Source: Nocardioides luteus
Lineage (GTDB): Bacteria > Actinomycetota > Actinomycetes > Propionibacteriales > Nocardioidaceae
Reading direction: 5' to 3'
NCBI RefSeq assembly: GCF_015752315.1
Contig: NZ_JADOVJ010000001.1
Location: 1,473,501 to 1,537,500 of the forward strand
Length of the DNA: 64,000 nt
The notes under the pieces were generated by a model. The model was not told the origin of the DNA, ran no database searches, and saw nothing but the letters and a program-made list of their open reading frames with translations. A program made the translations under genes and the position numbers. Positions 26,701 to 33,303 of this stretch are shown here, piece by piece (the stretch's first letter is position 1; every line of letters begins with the position of its first letter).

Positions 26701-26896
26701 GGACCCGGTCGTCGACCTCGGCCACACGCTGGTCCCCGGCTCCAACACGATCGAGGTCGAGGTCGCCTCGACCCTGCTCAACCGGCTGCGCACCGTCACC
26801 CCGTCGGTATACGGCGTGGCGGCCAGGCAGAGCTACGGGCTCGCCGGACCGGTCCGCCTGGTGCCCTACGTCAGCACGACGCTGAGACAGGAGTGA
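23792..26896 (+). CDS. Secreted GH106-like alpha-L-rhamnosidase
   Basis: 1034 residues. The twin-arginine signal LSRRALFGAAAA at residues 10-21, followed by a hydrophobic stretch and an AQA cleavage site, predicts Tat export. The start of the mature domain, AGFRWWWPHGLVDPVEIAREVDQVADAGFGVLEV, is characteristic of the large GH106 rhamnosidases; a beta-rich C-terminal region with a galactose-binding-like fold follows (about 870-1034). By family it removes terminal L-rhamnose from polysaccharides or glycosides. It lies 23 bases after rhaB in the same operon, which supports rhamnose as product. Tat export suggests folding before secretion. Confidence 0.82.
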   Translation: MTDSLSTARLSRRALFGAAAATLGTAAVTGATGTIPAQAAEAAEAAASTGLPDAFTKAFRKPGTTTAAGFRWWWPHGLVDPVEIAREVDQVADAGFGVLEVADVTHSLRARNIDIDVATYGWGSAPWVAGVKAALAQAAKRGVRVDVTVGPSWPAAVPTITPDDDAACTELVHGQATVTAGSTYDAAPPEPVVEPASSVTRSELVTVQAHRVTGYVRDRNNNITSTILDPASYLDLSEEVDGEHLTWTAPADPAGATWVLLATWQRGSGQEPEAGPHTSPRAYVVDHFSRRGAQKVIDLWQDRVLDGELRTLLRKAGGYLFEDSLEIETEATIWTRDFLDEFEARHGYDLRPWLPFVLEKDEKYQFSLAAADPATADNLRTNEIRDDYNIVLSDLYRDQHLRPMQEFARSLGMGIRIQPYGLETDTMQHAAVVDVPETESLGFKNLDDYRVMAAGRDLAGHTVLSCEAICYNGAAYNTTWGANGTSPTAQNQALFTINSIFVAGVNQLMIHGFPYAKAPEVTWPGFAAFSPYYNNAIGFGEAWGPRTPQWEHVPGIAAYLARTQLVLQTGTPRYDVAFWRHKGWASTGIGPQWITNNGTKLGWSHSFVSASLLALDGVDFAEGRLAPDGPAYKAVVVGPDNLRGNAFTMEIDGAERLLALGRKGLPIVLIGDWSQVTPAGRDDAAATAEVRSLMARIGALPTTRTVAEAEVGTALAALGVVRDVEHADSTVMHVRRVTGDIDLYYLANARHAENRRLNPVQQDVWLTATDRAAVPWLLDAWTGRVTRIAGYERAGDRVRVRVDLVPGQSTVVALAAPGAGVARSVLPVATAGQTVVARGANVALRTTTAGSFDLTEADGRTVTVTVDRVREPVVPASWHLEVEDWKPANPADPKDLATTKEVIARDLVELQSWSKVAGLEDVSGIGRYRTTVDLGTDWTDDDGAFLELGEVNDTFRIRINGELLPPCDPMDPVVDLGHTLVPGSNTIEVEVASTLLNRLRTVTPSVYGVAARQSYGLAGPVRLVPYVSTTLRQE

Positions 26897-26899
26897 ACC

Positions 26900-27121
26900 G
26901 TGGCAGCCTCGGGCGGCGTACGACCTTCCACCGACCTTCCGGAGGACGAGGTGGAGGTGCTGGCGCTGTTCGCCCGGGGCTACACGATCGAGCGGATCGC
27001 GCGGGCGCTGGGCGTCTCCGAGCGCACCGTGCGGAGGCGCCTGCGGGCGGCTGCCGATGCGCTCGGCGCGGGGACGAGTGTGGAGGCGGTCGTGCGGGCC
27101 GTACGCACCGGACTCATCTGA
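26900..27121 (+). CDS. Stand-alone LuxR-type (GerE) HTH protein
   Basis: 73 residues made up almost entirely of a LuxR C-terminal DNA-binding domain: EDEVEVLALFARGYTIERIARAL, then GVSERTVRRRLRAAADALG with the recognition helix, then SVEAVVRAVRTGLI. No receiver, PAS or ligand-binding part is present. GTG 26900 has GGAG seven bases upstream and begins three bases after the rhamnosidase stop, so it is co-transcribed. It could be a small regulator of the downstream lut genes or a transcription factor reduced to its HTH. Its target is unknown. Confidence 0.7.
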   Translation: MAASGGVRPSTDLPEDEVEVLALFARGYTIERIARALGVSERTVRRRLRAAADALGAGTSVEAVVRAVRTGLI

Positions 27122-27159
27122 ACTGATTTGATGGCACGACAACACGAAGGAGGCTGCCG

Positions 27160-27915
27160 ATGCGAGTCGCGCTGATGGTCACCTGCATCAACGACGCCCT
27201 CTACCCGAGCACGGGGCAGGCCGTCGTCCGCCTCCTACGCCGTCTCGGCGTCGAGGTGGACTTCCCCATGGCGCAGACCTGCTGCGGGCAGCCGATGGTC
27301 AACACCGGCTATCTGGACGAGGCGGTCCCGGTGGTGCGTACGTTCGTGGACGCCTTCGCCGGCTACGACGCCGTCGTGACCCCGTCCGGGTCGTGCGCCG
27401 GCTCGGCTCGGCACCAGCACTCGATCGTCGCCCGCCGCTCCGGTGACCCGGCCCTCCAGGAGGCCGTCGCGGAGGTCGGGCCGAAGGTCTACGAGCTCTC
27501 CGAATTCCTGGTCGACGTCCTGAAAGTGACCGACGTCGGCGCCTACTACCCGCACCGGGTGACCTACCACCCGACCTGCCACTCGCTGCGGATGCTGGGA
27601 GTGGGGGACCGGCCGAGACAGCTGCTCGAGGCGGTGCGCGGGATCCGCCTCGTCGACCTGCCCGGCGCCGACCAGTGCTGCGGCTTCGGCGGCACCTTCG
27701 CGGTCAAGAACGCCGACACCTCGGTCGCGATGGGTGCCGACAAGGCCCGCCACATCCGCGAGACCGGCGCCGAGATCGTGGTCGCCGGCGACAACTCCTG
27801 CCTGACCCACATCGGCGGTGTGCTCTCCCGGCAACGTTCGGGCGTACGCACCGTCCACCTCGCCGAGATCCTCGCTTCGACCGAGGCGCGCTCGATCGAA
27901 GGAACGCTCCGATGA
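27160..27915 (+). CDS. lutA: Lactate utilisation protein A (Fe-S subunit)
   Basis: 251 residues with two CCG domains: TCCGQPMVNTG near residue 41 and QCCGFGGTFAVKN near 172, plus CAGSARH and CHSLRMLG, the cysteine motifs that bind Fe-S clusters in LutA/GlpC-like proteins. With LutB and LutC it forms the cytochrome-independent complex that oxidises L-lactate to pyruvate. SD GGAGG precedes the ATG, and the stop overlaps lutB. Its position after the rhamnose genes fits disposal of the lactate made from lactaldehyde. Confidence 0.92.
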   Translation: MRVALMVTCINDALYPSTGQAVVRLLRRLGVEVDFPMAQTCCGQPMVNTGYLDEAVPVVRTFVDAFAGYDAVVTPSGSCAGSARHQHSIVARRSGDPALQEAVAEVGPKVYELSEFLVDVLKVTDVGAYYPHRVTYHPTCHSLRMLGVGDRPRQLLEAVRGIRLVDLPGADQCCGFGGTFAVKNADTSVAMGADKARHIRETGAEIVVAGDNSCLTHIGGVLSRQRSGVRTVHLAEILASTEARSIEGTLR

Positions 27916-29345
27916 GCGGGACCTTCGTCGGCATGCCCGCCTTCCCGACGGCCGCCCGCGAGGCCCTCGCCGACTCCCAGCTGCGCCACAACCTGGCCCA
28001 CGCCACCGGCACCATCCGCGCCAAACGGGCCAGGGTCGTCGCCGAGGTGGAGGATTGGGAGGAGCTGCGCCTGACCGGTGCCGCGGTCAAGGAGCGGGCG
28101 CTGCTCGACCTCGACACCCAGCTCGTACGCCTCGAGGAGACCCTCACCGCCAACGGCGCGACCGTCCACTGGGCCCGTGACGCCGCCGAGGCCAACGCGA
28201 TCGTCGCCTCGATCGCCAAGGCGCACGCCGCGGAGGAGGTCGTGAAGGTCAAGTCGATGGTGACCCAGGAGATCGGGCTCAACGAGGCGCTGGCCGCCGA
28301 CGGCATCGCGGCCTGGGAGACCGATCTGGCCGAGCTGATCGTGCAGCTCGGCGACGACCTGCCGTCGCACATCCTCGTGCCGGCCATCCACCGCAACCGG
28401 GCGGAGATCCGCGAGATCTTCCGGTCGAGGATGGCGGCCGCGGGCCGCCCTGCGCCGGAGGACCTGACCGACGAGCCGGCAGTGCTCGCGGCGGCGGCCC
28501 GGGAGCACCTGCGCGAGAAGTTCCTGCGCGCCAAGGTCGGCGTCTCCGGCGCCAACTTCGCGGTGGCCGAGACCGGCACCCTCGTGGTCGTCGAGTCGGA
28601 GGGCAACGGCCGGATGTGCCTGACCCTGCCCGAGGTGCTCGTCTCGGTGGTCGGCATCGAGAAGGTCGTCTCCCGCTGGGAGGACCTCGGCCCGATGCTC
28701 CGGCTGCTGCCGCGGTCCTCGACCGGCGAGCGGATGAACCCCTACACCTCCACCTGGAGCGGCGTCACCCCCGGCGACGGCCCGCAGGAGGTGCACGTCG
28801 TGCTGCTCGACAACGGTCGCACCCGGGCGCTCGCCGACGAGGTCGGCCGGCAGGCGCTGCGCTGCATCCGCTGCTCGGCCTGCCTCAACGTCTGCCCGGT
28901 CTACGAGCGCACCGGCGGCCATGCGTACGGCTCGGTCTACCCGGGCCCGATCGGCGCCATCCTCAACCCGCTGCTGAAGGGCGTCGGCCACGACGACCAG
29001 ACCGACTCCCTGCCGTATGCCTCGAGCCTGTGCGGCGCCTGCTTCGAGGTCTGCCCGGTACGCATCGACATCCCCTCGGTCCTGGTCGACCTGCGCGCCC
29101 AGGTGGTCGACGCCCACCGAGGTGGCGTGCCGAAGCCGGAGGCCGCGGCGATGAAGGGCGCGGCGTACGTCCTGGGGCGCTCGCGCCGCCTCTCCGCCCT
29201 CGAGCGCCTCACCGGTCTCGGGATGCGCTTCGCGCGCCGCTTCGGCCCCACCGCCTGGACCGGCGCGCGCGACCTTCCACACGCCCCGGGGGAGAGCTTC
29301 CGGGCCTGGTGGCAACGTGCGAACGGCGGAAAGGACGACGCATGA
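27912..29345 (+). CDS. lutB: Lactate utilisation protein B (Fe-S subunit)
   Basis: 477 residues. An LUD domain (about 50-300, with VKSMVTQEIGLNEAL and ETGTLVVVESEGNGRMC) is followed by two ferredoxin-type 4Fe-4S motifs, CIRCSACLNVCPVY and CGACFEVCPV, and the C-terminal LutB extension. It relays electrons from lactate oxidation. ATG 27912 overlaps the lutA stop and its stop overlaps lutC, giving a tightly coupled lutABC operon. Confidence 0.92.
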   Translation: MSGTFVGMPAFPTAAREALADSQLRHNLAHATGTIRAKRARVVAEVEDWEELRLTGAAVKERALLDLDTQLVRLEETLTANGATVHWARDAAEANAIVASIAKAHAAEEVVKVKSMVTQEIGLNEALAADGIAAWETDLAELIVQLGDDLPSHILVPAIHRNRAEIREIFRSRMAAAGRPAPEDLTDEPAVLAAAAREHLREKFLRAKVGVSGANFAVAETGTLVVVESEGNGRMCLTLPEVLVSVVGIEKVVSRWEDLGPMLRLLPRSSTGERMNPYTSTWSGVTPGDGPQEVHVVLLDNGRTRALADEVGRQALRCIRCSACLNVCPVYERTGGHAYGSVYPGPIGAILNPLLKGVGHDDQTDSLPYASSLCGACFEVCPVRIDIPSVLVDLRAQVVDAHRGGVPKPEAAAMKGAAYVLGRSRRLSALERLTGLGMRFARRFGPTAWTGARDLPHAPGESFRAWWQRANGGKDDA

Positions 29346-29950
29346 CCGACGCCCGCACCGAGATCCTCGCCCGAGTCCGCGAGGCACTCGCCGGCTCGAC
29401 GCTCGAGCCCGCCGAACCCTCTGCGCCGCGGGACCTCGCGCCCGTCGTGACCCCTGACGTCGTCGACCTCTTCGCCGAGCGCGTGGCCGACTACCGTGCC
29501 GTGGTCGAGCGCTGCCGAGCCGACGAGCTCGAGGACCGCATCGCCGCCGCGCTCCCGGCCGGTCAGGTCGTCGTCCCGCCCGGCCTGTCGGTCCATGTCC
29601 CCGGCGACGTCGTCGATGACGGCACCCTGACCGCCGCGGAGCTGGACCGGATCGCGGCCGTCGTCACCGAGGCCCGCGTCGGCATCGCCGAGACCGGCAC
29701 GATCGTGCTCGACCACGCCCCCGGCCAGGGCCGCCGAGCCATCTCCCTGGTTCCCGACACCCACATCTGCATCGTCCGCGAGAACCAGGTCGTTCCCGAC
29801 GTACCCGACGCCGTCGCCCTCCTCGACCCCGCCCGGCCGCTGACCTGGATCAGCGGCCCCTCGGCCACCAGCGACATCGAGCTCGACCGTGTCGAGGGCG
29901 TCCACGGTCCTCGCACCCTCCATGTTCTGGTGGTCGCCCGCGAACAGTGA
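29342..29950 (+). CDS. lutC: Lactate utilisation protein C
   Basis: 202 residues of the LUD family without Fe-S motifs: an N-terminal helix (TEILARVREAL), and the conserved GIAETGTIVLDHAPGQGRRA and VPDTHICIVRENQVV followed by the terminal GPSATSDIELDRVEGVHGP. It is the third subunit of the lactate oxidation complex. ATG 29342 overlaps the lutB stop. Confidence 0.9.
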   Translation: MTDARTEILARVREALAGSTLEPAEPSAPRDLAPVVTPDVVDLFAERVADYRAVVERCRADELEDRIAAALPAGQVVVPPGLSVHVPGDVVDDGTLTAAELDRIAAVVTEARVGIAETGTIVLDHAPGQGRRAISLVPDTHICIVRENQVVPDVPDAVALLDPARPLTWISGPSATSDIELDRVEGVHGPRTLHVLVVAREQ

Positions 29951-30010
29951 CCGGATCCGGCCACGACCCTTCCGGTCCTTGTGACGGTCGTCATAGTCTC
30001 CGGGTAGCAG

Positions 30011-30022
30011 TGAAACGTATCA
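30011..30022 (+). promoter_or_regulatory. Rhamnose-type operator before the first GH78 gene
   Basis: TGAAACGTATCA differs by one base from the symmetric TGAAACGTTTCA form of the operators near rhaT, rhaI and rhaM. It sits 22 bases before the ATG at 30044, just before SD CGGAGGA. It suggests that this rhamnosidase belongs to the same LacI regulon. Confidence 0.6.
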
Positions 30023-30043
30023 ATCACGCTCCGGAGGACCCTC

Positions 30044-33000
30044 ATGAAGCTCCGTCTGGCCGCGATCGTCATCGGCGTGCTCGCCGTCTCGATCCCCGTC
30101 CCGGCCGCCGCGGTGGACGGCGCGACAGCCACCCACCTCACCGTCTCGCAGCTGTCCTCGCCGCGTGACGTCGAGGACCTCGGCTCGCCGCTGCTGGCCT
30201 GGCAGGTCCCCTTCGCCGAGCAGAGCGCCTACCGCGTACAGGTCGCCCGGATCAGCGAGGGCATCGGCGCAGCCGGCGTCTGGGACTCCGGTCGCGTCAC
30301 GTCCTCGGCGAGCACCAACGTGCCCTACGCCGGTCCGAGGCTCGAGCCCGAGCAGACCTACCGATGGCGCGTACGCACCTGGGACGGCCGTGGGAAGAGC
30401 TCTGACTGGTCGGAGGTCTCCACCTTCACCACCGGTCCCAGGCAGGAGTGGGGCCAGGCCCAGCCCATCTGGCTCCCCGCGGCCCGCGCGACCGCCTGGG
30501 GCGACGTCACCATCGACACCACCTTCCGGATCGCGACGCAGAACGCCACCATCGCGTTCCGCGCGCAGGACACGAACAACTACTACATGTGGCAGTTCCG
30601 AGGCGACGGGGTGAACACCTTCGCTCCCCACAAGCGCGTGAGCGGGACCTTCACCCAGCTGGACTCGGTGCCGCTGCCCGAGCCTCTCGTCCGCGGCACC
30701 TCCTATCGGCTGCGCATCGAGGCAGCGGGAACCACCATCCGCACGTGGCTCGACGACACCCTCATCGACACCCGCACGCTCACCGACTTCGCTGCCGGCT
30801 CGGTCGGCTTCCGCACCGGCGGGTCCGAGCGCAACGCGTGGGACGACCTGACCGTCACCTCCGCCTCCGGCGAGGTCCTCTACGCCGACGACTTCTCCGC
30901 CGGCAGCGACTTCGCCTGTGGCGCCGCCGTGGGCGGCTGGCTCGAGGTCGGCACGAACGCCAACTGCCTCTACGGCGTCGCATCGCAGGACTGGGCCTTC
31001 CTCCGGCACGAGTTCACGCTGCCTGACAAGCCGATCGCCGCCGCCACCCTCTATGCGACCGCATCCTCCACCGCACCGGGCCGGCAGTACGTCTACAAGG
31101 CCTGGCTCAACGGCCGGTTCGTCGGCCTCGGCCCGACGCAGCCGATCCGCGGCGAGGCCCGCTACGACGGCTTCGACGTGACCGCCGCGCTGCGGCCGGG
31201 GGCCGGCAACGCGATCGGCGTACTCGGCTGGACGAGCAGCGACCGGCGCTTCCTCGGCCGGCTCGTCGTGGAGTACGCCGACGGCACCCGCGACGTCGTC
31301 GTGAGCGGCCCGCACTGGCGGACCCTCGCCGGGGCGAAGACCTTCCCCGCCGCCGGCAGCATCGGGACCTCGTTCTTCTCGGCGCCGAAGGAGAACCTGC
31401 AAGCGGCCCACTGGCCCGACGGCTTCGCCGAGCCGGGCTTCGACGACGCCGCATGGAGCGACGCGGCGGTGCGTCCGGCCTTCGGCGACCTCCGCGCCGC
31501 CCCCACGGCGAAGGTGCAGCAGCAGCTGAAGGAGCCGGTCACCGTGGTGGAGAGGGCGCCCGGGCACTACTTCATCGACTACGGACGTACGTGGATCGGC
31601 GGTCTCTCCCTGGACCTCGACGGCACGGCAGGACAGGTGCTCGACCTCCGGTTCGGCGAAGAGCTGTCCGCGCCCCAGACGGTGCGGTACGCCATGCGCA
31701 CCGGCAACACCTACCAGGACCGGTGGACGCTGCGCGCCGGCGAGCAGCACCTGGAGACCTGGGGCATGCGGGTCTTCCGCTACGCCGAGGTCATCGGTGC
31801 TCCCACCGGTCTGGGCGCGGCCGACTTCCCGGCCCTGGCGCAGGTCTATCCCTTCGACACCGACGAGGCGGTCTTCGACTCCGCCGACGACGACCTCGAC
31901 CGCGTCTGGGAGCTGTTGCGCAACACGATCGAGGCCACCAACCACGACCTCTACGTCGACTCCTGGAGCCGTGAGCGCGGTGCGTACGAGGCCGACAGCT
32001 ACCTGCAGATGATGGCCAACTTCTTCGTCTCCAGCGACCCGACCCTGGGCAACTACTCCCTGGAGTTCCTGCTCACCCGCAGGACCTGGCCGACCGAGTG
32101 GCCGATGTACACGATCCTGGCCTTCCACGACTCCTGGCAGCAGACCGGTGACACCGCGGCCCTGGCCCGCAACTACACCGCGCTGCAGGAGAAGCTGCCT
32201 CTCGAGTGGGTCGAGCCGTCGACCGGCCTCATCCGGAAGGACACCGGTCTGACCGGCGGCACGTGCACCGACTGCGACATCGTCGACTGGCCGGCCTCGG
32301 AGCGCGACGGCTACGTCTTCCGGCCCTACAACACTGTCATCAACGCGATCGGCCACCGCTCGTTCCGCGACATGGCGGAGATCGCGACGGCGCTGGGCCG
32401 CGACGGTGACGCGGCGACGTACACCGCCATCGCCGACCGGCTTCGGACCGCTGCCGACGACAGGCTGTGGGACCCGGACAAGGGGGCCTTCCGCGACGGC
32501 CTCGACGCCGACGGCACGCCGATCCAGCACTGGGCGTTCCAGGCCAGCGTCTTCGCCACCGCGTTCGGGCTCGCCGAGGGCGAGGTCGCACAACGGGCTG
32601 CGGACTACATCGGCACTCGTGGCATGGCCTGCAGCGTCTACTGCGCCGCCTTCGTCCTCGAGGCCCTCTACGAGGGCGACCGCGGAGACGTCGCACACCA
32701 GCTGCTGACCAGCAACGGCCTCCGCAGCTGGCTCAACATGATCGCGAAGGGCGCCGGCGCCACCGCCGAGGCCTGGGACACCTCGCTGAAGTCCAACATG
32801 ACGTGGTCGCACCCCTGGGCGGCGTCCCCGGCCTACAACGTGCCGCAGGGCATGTTCGGCATCGAGCCGCTGGTGCCCGGCTACGAGGAGTTCCGCGTCC
32901 GGCCGCAGCCCGACGGCGTCCCGTGGGCGCATGTCACGCTCCCGACCCTCCGCGGACGCATCGGTGCGGCGTACGCCACGACCGCGCGCGGCATCGACGT

Positions 33001-33205
33001 CGGCGTGAGCGTCCCGGGCAACTCCCGGGCCGAGGTCCTCGTGCCGTCGTCGTCCGGAGACCAGCTGTTCCTCGACGGGCGCCCGGTGCCCGCGACCCGT
33101 GAGGGCGAGTACCTGGTGATCCGGGGCGTGCCCTCCGGCTGCCACGTGATCACCACGACCTCGGGCGAGAGCCCGGAGGTCGAGCGGCTTCGCGCCGTCT
33201 GCTGA
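30044..33205 (+). CDS. Secreted GH78 alpha-L-rhamnosidase with inserted domain
   Basis: 1053 residues. A Sec signal peptide (KLRLAAIVIGVLAVSIPVPAAA) leads to the N-terminal fibronectin-like bacterial rhamnosidase domain (about 30-135). Then comes an extra beta-sandwich (about 140-300; VTIDTTFRIATQNATIAFRA, WDDLTVTSASGEVLYADDF) that resembles LamG/concanavalin-like modules. The usual beta domain follows, then the (alpha/alpha)6 catalytic domain (about 600-950) with DSWSRERGAYEADSY, where the general acid is expected, and ATAEAWDTSL with the probable base Glu. The C-terminal GH78 beta domain is intact. It cleaves rhamnosides outside the cell. Confidence 0.87.
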   Translation: MKLRLAAIVIGVLAVSIPVPAAAVDGATATHLTVSQLSSPRDVEDLGSPLLAWQVPFAEQSAYRVQVARISEGIGAAGVWDSGRVTSSASTNVPYAGPRLEPEQTYRWRVRTWDGRGKSSDWSEVSTFTTGPRQEWGQAQPIWLPAARATAWGDVTIDTTFRIATQNATIAFRAQDTNNYYMWQFRGDGVNTFAPHKRVSGTFTQLDSVPLPEPLVRGTSYRLRIEAAGTTIRTWLDDTLIDTRTLTDFAAGSVGFRTGGSERNAWDDLTVTSASGEVLYADDFSAGSDFACGAAVGGWLEVGTNANCLYGVASQDWAFLRHEFTLPDKPIAAATLYATASSTAPGRQYVYKAWLNGRFVGLGPTQPIRGEARYDGFDVTAALRPGAGNAIGVLGWTSSDRRFLGRLVVEYADGTRDVVVSGPHWRTLAGAKTFPAAGSIGTSFFSAPKENLQAAHWPDGFAEPGFDDAAWSDAAVRPAFGDLRAAPTAKVQQQLKEPVTVVERAPGHYFIDYGRTWIGGLSLDLDGTAGQVLDLRFGEELSAPQTVRYAMRTGNTYQDRWTLRAGEQHLETWGMRVFRYAEVIGAPTGLGAADFPALAQVYPFDTDEAVFDSADDDLDRVWELLRNTIEATNHDLYVDSWSRERGAYEADSYLQMMANFFVSSDPTLGNYSLEFLLTRRTWPTEWPMYTILAFHDSWQQTGDTAALARNYTALQEKLPLEWVEPSTGLIRKDTGLTGGTCTDCDIVDWPASERDGYVFRPYNTVINAIGHRSFRDMAEIATALGRDGDAATYTAIADRLRTAADDRLWDPDKGAFRDGLDADGTPIQHWAFQASVFATAFGLAEGEVAQRAADYIGTRGMACSVYCAAFVLEALYEGDRGDVAHQLLTSNGLRSWLNMIAKGAGATAEAWDTSLKSNMTWSHPWAASPAYNVPQGMFGIEPLVPGYEEFRVRPQPDGVPWAHVTLPTLRGRIGAAYATTARGIDVGVSVPGNSRAEVLVPSSSGDQLFLDGRPVPATREGEYLVIRGVPSGCHVITTTSGESPEVERLRAVC

Positions 33206-33252
33206 ACCCGAACGCTGAACCCGAAGGCTGAACCCGAAGGCTGAACCCGAAG
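33201..33252 (+). repeat. Four copies of a 13-bp tandem repeat
   Basis: GCTGAACCCGAAG (the first copy ends AAC) repeats at 33201, 33214, 33227 and 33240. The stop codon of the preceding rhamnosidase is inside copy one, so copy number can vary without affecting the protein. Confidence 0.9.
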
Positions 33253-33273
33253 GCTGTGGCCGGACCCGGCCAC

Positions 33274-33285
33274 GGCAACGTATCA
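33274..33285 (+). promoter_or_regulatory. Degenerate rhamnose-type operator before second GH78 gene
   Basis: GGCAACGTATCA keeps the CAACGTATCA-like right half of the site at 30011 and lies at the same place relative to the SD and ATG. The leader of this gene and that of the upstream GH78 gene are recent duplicates. Confidence 0.45.
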
Positions 33286-33303
33286 ACTCGCTCGGAGGAC
33301 CCC

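Noticed and set aside
30020..33286. 1088-codon open frame antisense to the GH78 gene
   Set aside because: High-GC antisense shadow of a real gene with signal peptide and catalytic domain; composition is Arg/Gly/Asp-rich without any motif.
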